A DNA stretch of 64,000 nucleotides from positions 2,728,001 to 2,792,000 of the forward strand of contig NZ_CP108025.1 of NCBI RefSeq assembly GCF_041435095.1, read 5' to 3'. Under the pieces are notes generated by a model. The model did no database searches. It saw nothing but the letters and a program-made list of their open reading frames with translations, and was not told where the DNA came from. Positions 54,662-64,000 of this stretch are shown piece by piece. The position numbers and the translations under genes were made by a program. How positions within the stretch are numbered: position 1 is the stretch's first letter; the number at the start of each line of letters is the position of its first letter. The stretch is from Kitasatospora sp. NBC_00315. GTDB taxonomy: Bacteria; Actinomycetota; Actinomycetes; Streptomycetales; Streptomycetaceae.

Positions 54662-54810
54662 TCTGTCCTTTGGGTGCTGGTGCGGGTGGCGGTGCGTGAC
54701 CGCATCGAACGGTCGCACGTGGAGTCTGCCCGGCTGCCGCCCCGTTTACCTGTCGGGCGAAGTATGAGCTACCCCTCGGTACCGCGGGTGCCTGTGACGC
54801 TTGTACGTCC

Positions 54811-57225
54811 TCAGAACGCCGTGGACCTGCCGTGAATTCCCCATGATGGTCGCACGCCCGGTGCGGGCGGGTCACCCTGATTTCCGTCCCCCGGCTGCTC
54901 GGGCCGGCTGACGTCGTACACGCCGGAGACCCGCAGCATCGCGCGCATCACCAGCGGCAGGGCCTGCGCCGTCGGCAGTTCGACGGTGTAGGTGTGGCGC
55001 ACCCGGAGTTCCTTCGGGGGCTCGACCTCCGCCGAGACGATCCCGATGCCCTCCGCGGACATCACCGCCGTGAGGTCGGCCAGCAGCCGGGGCCGGTTCA
55101 GTGCCTCGGCGCGCAGGGTGACGCGGTAGCCGGAGGGGGGAACGGCGTCCGCCACCCAGTCGACGCCGAGCGGGGGGCGTCCGTCGGTCCGCATCCGCTC
55201 GGCCGTCGGACAGCCCGTCCGGTGCACGGTGACGGCGCCGCCGCGGATCGCGAAGCCCGTCACCTCGTCCGGCGGGACGGGCGTGCAGCACCGGGCCAGC
55301 CGGACGGGCGCGCCGGGCAGGCCCTCCACGCTGACCGGCGCGGCGCCGCGGGCGGCGGCGGGCGGCGCCTGCGGGGCGGGCTGACCGTCCGCCCGACCGG
55401 TGCGCACCGCCGGCGCCCCGGCGGGGTGCTCCGCCAGCCAGCGTTCGATGGCCAGCCGGGCACCCGGGGTACGGGCGTACGCCAGCCACTCGGGGTCGGG
55501 GCCGGACGGCTCGCCCGCCGCGCCGCCGGGACCGTCCTCGGTGAGGACACCCAGCAGGTCGCCGTCCTGCAGCGCGGTGGAGAGCGCGGTGAGCCGGCCG
55601 TTGACCCGGGCACCGATACATCGGTGCCCGGTCTCCTCGCCGAGCAGGTAGGCGGCGTCGACGCAGCTGGCCCCGGCGCGCAGCTGAAGCGTTTCGCCGC
55701 TCTCGGTCACGACGGTGATCTCGCGGTCGCCGGCCAGCTCGGCGGTCAGGGTGGACCAGAAGGCGTCCGGGTCGGGCGTGTCCTGCTGCCACTGCAGCAA
55801 CCGGCTGAGCCATCCGGGGCGGGCCGGATCGGTGCGGTCCAGCTCGTCGGGGACGACCTGCCCGGCCACCGGTGCCGCGCACTGGCCGCCGGGCTGCTCC
55901 GGCTCCCCCAGGGCGACCACGCCCGTCTCGGCGACCCGGTGCATCAGCCGGGTGCGGACCAGTACCTCGACCACCTCGCCGTCGACGGCGACGGCGGTGT
56001 GCAGGGACTGGTACAGGTTGAACTTGGGCGCCGCCACGAAGTCCTTGAACTCGCCCGGCAGCGGGGTCCAGCAGGTGTGCAGTTCGCCGAGCACGGCGTA
56101 GCAGTCCGCGTTGTCCTCGACCACCACCAGCACCCGCCCGAAGTCGGCGGGGTGCAGACCCTGCGGCGGCCCGTCCGGCCCGGCCCGGCCCGCGCGCTTC
56201 ACCATGACCCGGTGGACCGAGACGCCGTGCCTGGGTCGCACGGTGACCTCGGCGGACACCCCGGCCTCGGCGAGCTGGCGGGCCAGCCCGGCCGTGAAGG
56301 GCTGGAGCAGGGTGTCCGGCCGCTCCTCGTGCGCGGCGACCAGTGCCCTGGTCCGGGCGTGCTCCTCGGGGTGGAGGGTGGCGAAGACGATGTCCTCCAG
56401 CTCGGCCTTCACCACCTGGATGCCCAGCCGCTCGGCCAGCGGGATCAGCACGTCCCTGGTGACCTTGGCGATCCGTACCTGGCTGGCGGGCTTCATGTGA
56501 CGGATCGTCCGCATGTTGTGCAGGCGGTCGGCCAGCTTGATGACCATCACCCGGACGTCGTCCCCGGTGGCGACCAGCATCTTCCGGAAGGTCTCGGCCT
56601 CGGCCGCCGCCCCGAAGTCGACCTTCTCCAGCTTCGTCACCCCGTCGACCAGATAGGCCACTTCGGGCCCGAAGTCGGCACTGACCTGATCGAGGGTCAC
56701 CTCGGTGTCCTCGACCGTGTCGTGGAGGAGCGAGGCGACCAACGTGGTGGTGCCCGCGCCGAGTTGGGCGAGGATCATGGTGACGGCCAGCGGGTGGGTG
56801 ATGAACGGCTCGCCGCTCTTGCGCGTCTGGCCCCGGTGGCTGGCCTCCGCCGTCCGGTAGGCCCGGCCCAGCAGGGCGAGGTCCGCCTGCGGGTGGTGCC
56901 GGCGGTGGGCCTGCACGATCGGCTCGATGGCGTCCGGCAGCGGCTGGCGGCCGGTGGCGAGCAGGGCCGCCCGCCCCGCCCGGCCCAGGGCGCCCCGGCC
57001 GAGCCCGCCGAGCGGACGTCTGGAGCCGCTGGGCCGCGCAGGACCGGCCGCCACCGCGGGGGCGGAGTCACCGGGCGCGGGTGCACCCGGTCCCGGCCCG
57101 CCGGCGGGCGGGGCTGCGACGTGGAGCGCGGCACCGAGGGGTGCGGCGCCGAGGGGCAGCGCGGCACCGAGCGGCTGTGCGGCACTGAGCTGCCCAGTCT
57201 CGGGCTGCCCGGCTTCGATGGTCAT
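54811..57225 (-). CDS. rshA: (p)ppGpp synthetase/hydrolase homologue (RshA-type)
   Basis: This 804-residue RelA/SpoT-family protein controls the alarmone (p)ppGpp. The N-terminal 95 residues are disordered. The HD hydrolase domain is intact (HPLAV, LLHDTVEDTEV about 165-175, and EAETFRKMLVATGDDVRV then LADRLHNMRT). The synthetase domain (about 325-440) is aberrant: the usual YSIY-K-M segment is RHGVSVHRVMVKR, and the D-x-x-A-x-RV motif is ADFGRVLVVVE, although YQSLHT and EVLVRT remain. A TGS domain (about 505-570) and a C-terminal ACT domain follow. ATG at 57225 follows GGAGG 5 nt away. Hydrolysis is likely; synthesis is uncertain. It is the second RSH gene known in Streptomyces next to hflX and dapF. 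Confidence 0.92.
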   Translation of the reverse strand: MTIEAGQPETGQLSAAQPLGAALPLGAAPLGAALHVAAPPAGGPGPGAPAPGDSAPAVAAGPARPSGSRRPLGGLGRGALGRAGRAALLATGRQPLPDAIEPIVQAHRRHHPQADLALLGRAYRTAEASHRGQTRKSGEPFITHPLAVTMILAQLGAGTTTLVASLLHDTVEDTEVTLDQVSADFGPEVAYLVDGVTKLEKVDFGAAAEAETFRKMLVATGDDVRVMVIKLADRLHNMRTIRHMKPASQVRIAKVTRDVLIPLAERLGIQVVKAELEDIVFATLHPEEHARTRALVAAHEERPDTLLQPFTAGLARQLAEAGVSAEVTVRPRHGVSVHRVMVKRAGRAGPDGPPQGLHPADFGRVLVVVEDNADCYAVLGELHTCWTPLPGEFKDFVAAPKFNLYQSLHTAVAVDGEVVEVLVRTRLMHRVAETGVVALGEPEQPGGQCAAPVAGQVVPDELDRTDPARPGWLSRLLQWQQDTPDPDAFWSTLTAELAGDREITVVTESGETLQLRAGASCVDAAYLLGEETGHRCIGARVNGRLTALSTALQDGDLLGVLTEDGPGGAAGEPSGPDPEWLAYARTPGARLAIERWLAEHPAGAPAVRTGRADGQPAPQAPPAAARGAAPVSVEGLPGAPVRLARCCTPVPPDEVTGFAIRGGAVTVHRTGCPTAERMRTDGRPPLGVDWVADAVPPSGYRVTLRAEALNRPRLLADLTAVMSAEGIGIVSAEVEPPKELRVRHTYTVELPTAQALPLVMRAMLRVSGVYDVSRPEQPGDGNQGDPPAPGVRPSWGIHGRSTAF

Positions 57226-57440
57226 CGGCACCTCCGGCAGCGATCACCGGAACGACTGCCGACCCGGTGGTCCATGCTACCGAGCACAGCACGTTCCGCG
57301 ATGCCCCGCTTCCCTTCCGTCATCGGGATCACCCGATCGGGGGGATTCACGGCGGAACGAAATGGGCAAAACGAGCCACCACGGATCGGCCATCGCCCCG
57401 GCGGGCGAGGGCCGGGCCCGGAAACGGCGGGCGGCGCCGG

Positions 57441-58346
57441 TCAGCCGGCGAGCGCGAGCCACCCCGCGTCCAGCGTCCCGCTGCCGACGATCACCGCGGC
57501 GCCGGTCATCTCCACCCGGCCGTCCGGGTGCTCGGTGATGGCCAGGCTCCCGCCCGGCAGGTCCACGGTGTAGCTGACGCTCTCGCCGGTGACCGCCGGG
57601 TCGGCGCCGTCGCGGCGGGCGGTCGCCACGGCGACCGCGCAGGCGCCGGTGCCACAGGAGCGGGTCTCGCCCGAGCCCCGCTCGTGCACCCTCATGGCGA
57701 CGTGCCGCGGGCCCCGGTCGACCACGAACTCCACGTTGACGCCCTCCGGGTAGACGCCGTCCGGGCTGGTCAGCGGCGCGGTCAAGAGGTCGCCGGCCTG
57801 GTCGAGGTCGTCGACGAAGGCCACCGCGTGCGGGTTGCCCATGTTCACGTTGCGGGCCGGCCAGCGCCGCGCGCCGACCGCGACCTCGATGTCGTCGGGG
57901 CCCGGCAGCAGCGCGCTGCCCATCTCCACGGTGACGGCCCCGGGGGTTCCGTCGGCGGCGTCCGGCGCGATCAGCACCCCTCGTACCCCGGCCCGGGTGG
58001 CGACGGCCAGCGGCCCGGGCTCGGCCAGGCCGGCGTGCACCAGGTAGCGGGCGAAGACGCGTACCCCGTTTCCGCACATCTCGGCGATGCTGCCGTCGGA
58101 GTTGCGGTAGTCCATGAACCACTCGGCCCGGTCGGCCAGGTGGGCGGCGGCCGGGTCGGCGGCCGAGCGGACCACCCGCAGCAGGCCGTCACCGCCGATG
58201 CCGGCCCGCCGGTCGCAGAGCGCGGCGACGGTCCGCGGGCCGATCGTCAGCAGCCCGTCCGGGTCGGGGATGATGACGAAGTCGTTCTGGGTGCCGTGCC
58301 CCTTGAGGAAGGGGAGGCCGGACGGCTGCAACGGGGATTCGCTCAC
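57441..58346 (-). CDS. dapF: Diaminopimelate epimerase
   Basis: DapF converts LL- to meso-diaminopimelate for lysine and peptidoglycan synthesis. The 301-residue product keeps both catalytic Cys: EMCGNGVR (about 89) and SCGTGACA (about 230). KGHGTQNDF at the N-terminus and RNSDGS before the first Cys are conserved. Note Streptomyces cell walls use LL-diaminopimelate, so the meso form mainly serves lysine synthesis. GTG at 58346 is 49 bp from the membrane protein gene upstream. Confidence 0.97.
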   Translation of the reverse strand: MSESPLQPSGLPFLKGHGTQNDFVIIPDPDGLLTIGPRTVAALCDRRAGIGGDGLLRVVRSAADPAAAHLADRAEWFMDYRNSDGSIAEMCGNGVRVFARYLVHAGLAEPGPLAVATRAGVRGVLIAPDAADGTPGAVTVEMGSALLPGPDDIEVAVGARRWPARNVNMGNPHAVAFVDDLDQAGDLLTAPLTSPDGVYPEGVNVEFVVDRGPRHVAMRVHERGSGETRSCGTGACAVAVATARRDGADPAVTGESVSYTVDLPGGSLAITEHPDGRVEMTGAAVIVGSGTLDAGWLALAG

Positions 58347-58395
58347 ACCGACGATGGTACCGAGCGTCCCGGGCGGACCGCGGTGGTGTCGGAGC

Positions 58396-58899
58396 TCAGG
58401 CGTGCAGGTGGACGACCCGCCAGACGGCCAGCGCGAAGCAGAGCAGAGCGATCAGCGTGTAGATCACGATGGCGCGCCAGTCGGCCCGGACCCCGGAGCC
58501 GCGACGCGGCAGGCCCGGCCACTTGTACCCGGCGTGCCGGGCGGCCATCGCACCCCAGCCGACCGAGGCGGCGGTGAGCAGCAGGCCGAGCATCCCGACC
58601 ATCGCCCCACCGGAGCCGAACGCGAGCGGGAAGCCGAACATCAGCGAGCCAAGGGCCGCCAGCAGGGCGATCGGAAGCGTCTGCCACCAGCGGAGTCTTC
58701 GGCGCGGCCGGATCTCACGCTCGTGCACCACACCGCCCGGACCGAGGTCGTCGAGCGTCGGCAGGGCGAGCGCGTAGGAGGTGAGCCCGTCGAGGGGCGG
58801 CAGGTCGGGCAGATCCGCCAGAGTCGGTGCGCCGCTCTCGCCGGGCTCGATGCTGACGCTCATCCGCTGCTCGGTTTCGGGGCCGGTACCCGTCGACAC
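58396..58899 (-). CDS. Small membrane protein of unknown function
   Basis: This 167-residue protein has an acidic soluble N-terminus (about 1-70), an Arg-rich membrane-proximal stretch (RPRRRLRWWQT) and three hydrophobic helices (about 80-97, 101-122, 140-160). No family was recognised. GTG at 58899 is chosen because GGGGAGG lies 4 nt upstream; ATG at 58863 would shorten it by 12 residues and lacks such a site. It lies between miaA and dapF on the same strand and may be co-transcribed with dapF. Confidence 0.65.
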   Translation of the reverse strand: MSTGTGPETEQRMSVSIEPGESGAPTLADLPDLPPLDGLTSYALALPTLDDLGPGGVVHEREIRPRRRLRWWQTLPIALLAALGSLMFGFPLAFGSGGAMVGMLGLLLTAASVGWGAMAARHAGYKWPGLPRRGSGVRADWRAIVIYTLIALLCFALAVWRVVHLHA

Positions 58900-59136
58900 G
58901 CGGCCTCCCCTGACAGTTCGACACGAGTCCGGACCACGGCCGGTGCGGCCGGCCCTCGCGGCCGGTCTCCTCTGTGTCGATGATGGCATGTCCAAGGTGG
59001 CCGACGGCCCGTCCCAAGGGGTCTTCGGGTGATCCGTGGCCATGACGTGATCCGGCTGTAACCGCTGGTTCGTCCTGCACGGGAAGCTGCGTGCGCAGCT
59101 GCACCACCTGTTGGCCGGATCCCGCCGCTGTGCGGC

Positions 59137-60087
59137 TCAGACCCGCCCTCCGGGCTGATGGCCGATCAGTTCCAGCGAGCGCTGGAGCAGCTCCGCCGGG
59201 TCCGCGCCCGCCGGGCGGGCCAGCCAGTGGATGCGATCGTCGCGGCGGAACCAGGACTCCTGGCGGCGGGCGAAGCGCTTGGTCGCGCGGACGGTCTCCG
59301 CTTTGGCCTCGTCCTCGGTGCACTCGCCGGCGAAGTGGTCCAGCACCTGCTGGTAGCCGAGCGCGCGGGAGGCCGTCAGGCCCGCGCGCAGACCGAGTTT
59401 CTCCAGTTCGCGGACCTCCTCCAGCAGACCCGCCCCCCACATCCGGTCGACCCGCAGGGTGATCCGCTCGTCCAGCTCGGGCCGGGGCAGCGCGACGCCG
59501 ATCTGCACGGCGTCGTACACGGCGGTGTTGCCCGGCAGGTTGGCGGTGAACGGCAGACCGGTGATCTCGATGACCTCCAGCGCGCGCACGATCCGGCGGC
59601 CGTTGCCGGGCAGGATCGCCTCGGCCGCGGCCGGGTCGAGGCCGGCCAGCCGCCGGTGCATGGCGCCCGAACCCAGCTCCTCCAGCTCGCTCTCCAGCCG
59701 GGCGCGGACCGCCGGGTCGGTGCCGGGGAACTCCATCTCGTCGATCGCCGCCCGGACGTACAGCCCGGAGCCGCCGACCAGGACGGGGGTGCGGCCGGCG
59801 GCGAGCAGCCGGTCGATCTCGGCGCGGGCCAGGCGCTGGTACTCGGCGACGCTGGCGGCCTCGGTGACGTCCCAGACGTCGAGGAGGTGGTGCGGGACGC
59901 CGCCGCGCTCCTCGACCGTGAGCTTGGCGGTGCCGATGTCCATGCCGCGGTAGAGCTGCATCGAGTCGGTGTTGATCACTTCGCCGTCGAGACTGCGGGC
60001 GAGTGCGACGGCGAGGTCGGACTTGCCGGCGGCGGTCGCGCCGACCACGGAGACGACACGGGGCGGGGTGGAGGAAGAGCTGCTCAC
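59137..60087 (-). CDS. miaA: tRNA dimethylallyltransferase MiaA
   Basis: MiaA adds an isopentenyl group to A37 of tRNAs reading U-starting codons. The 316-residue product has the P-loop VVGATAAGKSDLA (about 14-26), the DSMQLYRGMDIGTAK block (about 41-55), the LVGGSGLYVRA loop and the late TRRFARRQESWFRRD-like basic segment (TKRFARRQESWFR about 278). GTG at 60087 gives a start consistent with family length, though the ribosome binding site is weak. With miaB in this window it makes the full ms2i6A pathway. Confidence 0.95.
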   Translation of the reverse strand: MSSSSSTPPRVVSVVGATAAGKSDLAVALARSLDGEVINTDSMQLYRGMDIGTAKLTVEERGGVPHHLLDVWDVTEAASVAEYQRLARAEIDRLLAAGRTPVLVGGSGLYVRAAIDEMEFPGTDPAVRARLESELEELGSGAMHRRLAGLDPAAAEAILPGNGRRIVRALEVIEITGLPFTANLPGNTAVYDAVQIGVALPRPELDERITLRVDRMWGAGLLEEVRELEKLGLRAGLTASRALGYQQVLDHFAGECTEDEAKAETVRATKRFARRQESWFRRDDRIHWLARPAGADPAELLQRSLELIGHQPGGRV

Positions 60088-60300
60088 GGGCCAAGTCTCG
60101 CAAACCCGGCGCCGCGCCGGTCGGGTCGCGTCCGCCGATGCCCCACTACGGGACGATATGACTGGTATCAGCCGGTCCACCTGTTGGCGGGTGACCGCGG
60201 GCGGTGGAGAACGACTCGGCGTGGACCAGCGTTGAGAACAGCGAAGGATGAGCCGCCCCGCGGGTCCGGGCGGCCGGACGCGACGACGGGAGACGTCACC

Positions 60301-60564
60301 ATGGGCATGATGGACAACCTCAAGGGCAAGGCCGAGGAGCTCAAGGAGAAGGCGAGCGAGCTGGCGGGCAAGCACAACGAGCAGATCGACCACGTGGTGG
60401 ACAAGGCCGGCGGAGCCATCGACAAGGCCACCAAGGGCAAGTACAGCGGGAAGATCGAGCACGGCGCCACCAGGGCCAAGGGCGCGGTGGAGGACTTCGC
60501 CCACAAGCCCGCGGACCCGGCCGGCGGCGCCGGTACCGACACCGGCACCGGTCCTTCCGTCTGA
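60301..60564 (+). CDS. Small lysine-rich protein, MT0933/Rv0909 antitoxin-like
   Basis: This 87-residue, highly charged, helical protein begins MGMMDNLKGKAEELKEKA and repeats GKAE/DKAGGAID/DKATKGKY elements, resembling the MT0933-type antitoxin family and, more loosely, CsbD stress proteins. No toxin gene is adjacent, so a toxin-antitoxin role is doubtful here. A stress or DNA/protein-stabilising role is equally possible. ATG at 60301 follows GGGAG with 8-nt spacing. The final 20 residues are Gly/Thr/Pro-rich. It is a single gene between miaA (divergent) and the dioxygenase-like gene (convergent). Confidence 0.75.
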   Translation: MGMMDNLKGKAEELKEKASELAGKHNEQIDHVVDKAGGAIDKATKGKYSGKIEHGATRAKGAVEDFAHKPADPAGGAGTDTGTGPSV

Positions 60565-60629
60565 GCGCCCGGGAGCGGGGCGACGCCCGAGGTCCTTCGC
60601 CCGGGGGCCCGGCCACCGAGCCGGTGGGC

Positions 60630-61328
60630 TCAGCCCCAGGAGGCGACGAAGTACCCGACTCCGTACGGGGCGTCCTGGTAGGTCAGGCGGGCGGTGAGCC
60701 CGGTTCCCTCGGCCGCGCCGGCGAGCACCTGCCAGGGCGCCCGGCCCTCGGCCAGCAGCTCGGCCGCCAGCCCGGCGTCCAGCCCGGCCAGCGCCGCGAG
60801 GTCGGCGGAGCCCAGCGCCCGCGCGACGGCGCCGTCGTACTCCTCGGCGCGCCCGTCCAGATAGCCGGGTGCCTTCAGCGAACGACGGGCGCTGCCGTCG
60901 CCCATCACCAGCAGGCCGACCCGGTCGGCGAGGCCGGCCAGGCCCTCCCCGAGCCCGGCCATCCGGGCGGCGGGTGAGTCGGCGGGCACCGCGCAGGCGT
61001 GCGTCGGCACGGCCGCGCCCGCCTGCTCCAGCAGCCAGGCCCCGATCGTGAGGGCCGGCGCCAGCTCCGGCCCGTCGACGCCTCCCGAGGGCAGCCGGAC
61101 GACCCGCCCGACCCCGTAGCGGTGCAGCGACCCGACGCCGCCCTCGGTCCAGACCTCGGCCTCCGGTCCGGTCCCCACCACGACGATCAGCTCGGGACCG
61201 GCCGCCAGCAGGGCGGCGACCGCCTCGGCGCAGGCCGCGCGCAGCGGCTCCAGCTCGGCGGCCGCCCCGGCGGCGACCTCGGGCACGAGCAGGGGCGGGC
61301 AGGGGCAGACGGCGGCGGCTACGAGCAT
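60630..61328 (-). CDS. Class III extradiol dioxygenase-like protein (LigB/DODA fold)
   Basis: This 232-residue protein resembles subunit B-type class III extradiol dioxygenases. Visible pieces are VAAAVCPCPPLLVPEV at the start, LIVVVGTG, RVGLLVMGDGSARRS and EYDGAVARAL. Classical iron ligands of the family (two His and a Glu) are not all evident: the N-terminal His is replaced by Cys/Pro (CPCPP), so true ring cleavage is doubtful. ATG at 61328 is chosen because TAGAGT ends 7 nt upstream, which would make a leaderless transcript; GTG at 61337 is the alternative. Its place beside miaB and miaA is conserved in Streptomyces as I remember. Confidence 0.72.
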   Translation of the reverse strand: MLVAAAVCPCPPLLVPEVAAGAAAELEPLRAACAEAVAALLAAGPELIVVVGTGPEAEVWTEGGVGSLHRYGVGRVVRLPSGGVDGPELAPALTIGAWLLEQAGAAVPTHACAVPADSPAARMAGLGEGLAGLADRVGLLVMGDGSARRSLKAPGYLDGRAEEYDGAVARALGSADLAALAGLDAGLAAELLAEGRAPWQVLAGAAEGTGLTARLTYQDAPYGVGYFVASWG

Positions 61329-61396
61329 GTCGATCACTCTATCGGGGCGGCCGGCCGCACCGGGGCGACTCGGGCCCCGCGCCCGCCCCGCGGCAA

Positions 61397-61440
61397 CGGC
61401 GCGGGGCCCGGAGAGGCGCTCCTCTCCGGGCCCCGCGCCG
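61397..61440 (-). terminator. miaB terminator
   Basis: A perfect 20-bp stem (61397-61416 with 61421-61440) with a CGCT loop, starting 20 bp past the miaB stop. Confidence 0.9.
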
Positions 61441-61459
61441 TCGTGCCGGCAGGTCGCCG

Positions 61460-62959
61460 TCAGTCGCCGCAGCAGGCGCCCGCCGGGGCGGCCGGGGCCG
61501 GCGCGGGCGCCCCGATGCCGGGCAGGCCCAGCATGACGCCGGCCGGCCTGGCGGCCGGTGCGGCCTGCCGCTTCTCCCAGGCGTCGCCCGCCCGGGTGCG
61601 GCGGACCGCGGTGGTCGGGCCCTCGGCGAGCAGGTGGTGCGGCGCGGCGTAGGTGATCTCGACCGTGACCACGTCGCCCGGCCGGACCGGACCGGCGGGC
61701 CGGGTGAAGTGCACCAGGCGGTTGTCGGGCGCCCGGCCGGAGAGCCGGTCGGTGCGGTCGTCCTTCTTCCCCTCGCCCTCGGCCACCAGCACCTCCAGGG
61801 TGCGGCCGACCTGCTTCTTGTTCTCGCCCCAGGAGATCTCCTCCTGGAGGGCGATCAGCCGGTTGTAGCGCTCCTGCACCACGGCCTTCGGGATCTGGTC
61901 CGCCATCTCGGCGGCCGGGGTCCCGGGGCGCTTGGAGTACTGGAAGGTGAAGGCGTTGGCGAACCGGGCCTCGCGGACGACGTGCAGGGTCTGCTCGAAG
62001 TCCTCCTCGGTCTCGCCGGGGAACCCCACGATGATGTCGGTGGAGATGGCGGCGTCCGGCATCGCCTCGCGCACCTTGTGGATGATCCCGAGGAACCGAT
62101 CCTGGCGGTACGAGCGGCGCATCGCCTTCAGCACGGTGTCCGAACCGGACTGCAGCGGCATGTGCAGCTGGTGCATCACGTTCGGGGTCTCGGCCATCGC
62201 GGCGATCACGTCGTCGGTGAAGTCACGGGGGTGCGGCGAGGTGAAGCGGATCCGCTCCAGGCCCTCGATCCGGCCGGCGGCCCGCAGCAGCTTGGAGAAG
62301 GCCTCACGGTCGCCGAGGTCGGAGCCGTAGGCGTTGACGTTCTGGCCGAGCAGGGTGACCTCGATGACGCCCTCGTCCACCAGCGCCTCGATCTCGGCGA
62401 GGACGTCGCCGGGGCGGCGGTCCTCCTCCTTGCCGCGCAGCGCGGGGACGATGCAGAAGGTGCAGGTGTTGTTGCAGCCCACCGAGATGGCGACCCACGC
62501 GGCGTACGCGGACTCGCGCCGGGTCGGCAGGGTGGAGGGGAAGGTCTCCAGCGACTCCAGGATCTCCACCTGGGCCTGCTGCTCGACCCGGGCCCGCTCC
62601 AGCAGCGCGGGCAGGTGGCCGATGTTGTGGGTGCCGAAGACCACGTCGACCCAGGGCGCCTTGCGCACGATGGTGTCGCGGTCCTTCTGCGCGAGACAGC
62701 CGCCGACCGCGATCTGCATGCCCTTGTGGCGGGTCTTCGCGGGCGCCAGCTGGCCGAGGTTGCCGTACAGCTTGTTGTCGGCGTTCTCGCGCACCGCGCA
62801 GGTGTTGAAGACCACCAGGTCGGGATCACTCTCCGCCGGGGTGGCCTTGACGTATCCCGCGTCCTCCAGCAGCCCGGACAGGCGCTCGGAGTCGTGGACG
62901 TTCATCTGGCAGCCGTACGTGACGACCTTGTAGCTCTTCGATCCGCTGTCACCGCTCAC
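61460..62959 (-). CDS. miaB: tRNA-2-methylthio-N6-dimethylallyladenosine synthase MiaB
   Basis: MiaB is a radical-SAM methylthiotransferase that adds the 2-methylthio group to i6A37 made by MiaA. The 499-residue product has an N-terminal MTTase domain with three cluster Cys ([12 protein letters not shown] about 17, NTCAVRENA about 53, GGCLAQKD about 87), the radical-[11 protein letters not shown] motif (about 160-167) and a C-terminal TRAM domain (about 385-450). The last 50 residues are Ala/Pro-rich and end CCGD. GTG at 62959 gives the usual N-terminus, with a weak ribosome binding site. It is divergent from the TAXI gene. Confidence 0.96.
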   Translation of the reverse strand: MSGDSGSKSYKVVTYGCQMNVHDSERLSGLLEDAGYVKATPAESDPDLVVFNTCAVRENADNKLYGNLGQLAPAKTRHKGMQIAVGGCLAQKDRDTIVRKAPWVDVVFGTHNIGHLPALLERARVEQQAQVEILESLETFPSTLPTRRESAYAAWVAISVGCNNTCTFCIVPALRGKEEDRRPGDVLAEIEALVDEGVIEVTLLGQNVNAYGSDLGDREAFSKLLRAAGRIEGLERIRFTSPHPRDFTDDVIAAMAETPNVMHQLHMPLQSGSDTVLKAMRRSYRQDRFLGIIHKVREAMPDAAISTDIIVGFPGETEEDFEQTLHVVREARFANAFTFQYSKRPGTPAAEMADQIPKAVVQERYNRLIALQEEISWGENKKQVGRTLEVLVAEGEGKKDDRTDRLSGRAPDNRLVHFTRPAGPVRPGDVVTVEITYAAPHHLLAEGPTTAVRRTRAGDAWEKRQAAPAARPAGVMLGLPGIGAPAPAPAAPAGACCGD

Positions 62960-63092
62960 ACAGACCAGGGTAAGGGCACGGCGCCCGGCCTCTCCCGGGC
63001 CGGTCCCGGGCGCCCGGGCGGGGGCATCACAACTCGGCCCGTTCCCGGGGCTTCCCCTCCCGTTCTCCTCTCCGGGCTGGCAGTATCCCCCC

Positions 63093-64000
63093 ATGGCCCC
63101 CTCCCCCAGCGCCCGTCTCGGCCGGGCCGCCCGTGCGGCGGCCCGCAGCCGGCTCTGGCGCGCCGTCCTGGCGATGGTGCTGGTGACGGGCGCGCTGGGC
63201 GGCTGGTGGATGTCCTCGGCCGGCGCCGCCGGCTATCCCAGGGGGGCGACGGGCTTCGCGACCGGTGTCCGGAGCGGGGTCTACGACCGGTACGGCCAGC
63301 TGCTGCAGAAGGAGGTCCCCCGGGCGATGCCCGGTGTGCGGCTGCGCCTGGACAACTCGCAGGGCTCCATCGACAACCTGGAGCGGGTCACCTCCGGCAG
63401 CGACGACTTCGCGATAGCGACCGCCGACTCCGTCGCCGGGTACGACGGTCCGGGCAAGGACCGGCTGCGCGCGATCGCCCGGCTCTACGACGACTACTTC
63501 CAGCTGGTCGTGCCGGCCGGCTCCCCGGTCAGGCGCACGGCCGACCTCAAGGGGCTGCGGGTCGGCGTCGGCCAGTCGCTGTCCGGGGTGAACCTGGTGA
63601 CCAGGCGGCTGCTGGCCTCGGCCGGACTCGACCCGGACCACGACGTGAGACCGTCGATGCTGGGGGTCGGCGACGCCGCCGACCAGCTGCGGGCGGGCAA
63701 CCTCGACGCGTTCTTCTGGTCCGGGGGGCTGCCCACCACCGCGCTGACCGACCTCTCCCAGCGCTTCCCGATCAAGATCGTGCCGCTCGGCGACCTGGTG
63801 GACGGCCTGCACCGGATGAGCGGCGACGGCACCGACGCCTACCGGGCGGCGACCATTCCCGTGAACACCTACCCGGGGACGCCGACCGAGCCGGTGGCCA
63901 CGGTCGCGGTGCCGAACCTGCTGGTCACCCGGGCCGACGTGGACACCGATCTGGTGCAGGGCATGACCCGCGCGGTGATCGACAGCCGGGACCGGATCGG
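63093..64000 (+). CDS. TAXI-type TRAP transporter substrate-binding protein, 5' part, cut by the window edge
   Basis: 302 codons of an open frame without stop are present. An N-terminal hydrophobic segment (about 22-48; [23 protein letters not shown]) serves as signal or anchor. The mature part follows the TAXI fold: [22 protein letters not shown] (by position about 55-76), [33 protein letters not shown] and [16 protein letters not shown] proteins bind small acids or amino acids for secondary import or sensing. In Streptomyces such a gene often sits beside a two-component system, which would lie past the right edge. ATG at 63093 has little upstream purine signal. Confidence 0.88.
   Translation, partial: MAPSPSARLGRAARAAARSRLWRAVLAMVLVTGALGGWWMSSAGAAGYPRGATGFATGVRSGVYDRYGQLLQKEVPRAMPGVRLRLDNSQGSIDNLERVTSGSDDFAIATADSVAGYDGPGKDRLRAIARLYDDYFQLVVPAGSPVRRTADLKGLRVGVGQSLSGVNLVTRRLLASAGLDPDHDVRPSMLGVGDAADQLRAGNLDAFFWSGGLPTTALTDLSQRFPIKIVPLGDLVDGLHRMSGDGTDAYRAATIPVNTYPGTPTEPVATVAVPNLLVTRADVDTDLVQGMTRAVIDSRDRI

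Overview
The window is high-GC actinobacterial chromosome. hrdB (principal sigma factor), whiH (sporulation regulator), class II nrdJ with nrdR, a conservon (cvnABCD plus P450s) and TTG/GTG starts behind GGAG-type ribosome binding sites together point to Streptomycetaceae (Streptomyces or Kitasatospora). From memory, the gene order parE - hrdB - whiH ... recQ - rnhB ... nrdJ - nrdR - lexA - helicase ... hflX - rshA - dapF - miaA - miaB matches the S. coelicolor SCO5822 to SCO5787 block read backwards. This is therefore core chromosome with accessory insertions.

1-9.4 kb: the 5' end of a type II topoisomerase B subunit (parE), a small zinc-ribbon protein, a secreted trypsin-like protease, hrdB, whiH, an unusual ABC exporter pair and an NrtR-like Nudix protein. 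9.8-21.1 kb: a glycogen-debranching-type protein, a proline iminopeptidase-like hydrolase, a DUF4192 protein, a RecQ helicase with a C-terminal phosphoribosyltransferase-like domain, two poorly characterised proteins and RNase HII. 21.3-25.6 kb: a TetR repressor facing an MFS exporter over a clear promoter/operator region, and a DUF4173 membrane protein.

26.0-38.3 kb is the most accessory part. It has a carbohydrate ABC importer without its own ATPase, and a complete conservon whose six genes mostly overlap by 4 nt (kinase-like CvnA, roadblock CvnB, DUF742 CvnC, GTPase CvnD, a CYP157-type P450 lacking EXXR, and a conventional P450). It also has a small HTH/Clp-N operon with an apparently leaderless, operator-covered promoter, an NmrA-like reductase and a SUMF1-fold protein.

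38.4-43.3 kb: the nrdR-nrdJ ribonucleotide reductase genes diverge from lexA. Paired NrdR boxes and an SOS box lie between them. 43.4-51.5 kb: a DinG/XPD-type helicase sits 12 nt behind a four-gene NIS siderophore operon whose enzyme set matches aerobactin biosynthesis (two IucA/IucC synthetases, AlcB-type acyltransferase, lysine/ornithine N-hydroxylase), controlled by an iron-box-like promoter. 51.7-64 kb: a secreted serine protease, hflX, a (p)ppGpp synthetase/hydrolase homologue (rshA), dapF, a membrane protein, miaA, a small MT0933-type protein, a dioxygenase-like protein, miaB and the start of a TAXI solute-binding protein.

Twelve stem-loops that look like terminators separate many of these units. 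No tRNA, rRNA, CRISPR array, insertion sequence or prophage gene was recognised. All functional calls come from reading translations and motifs; no database search was run.
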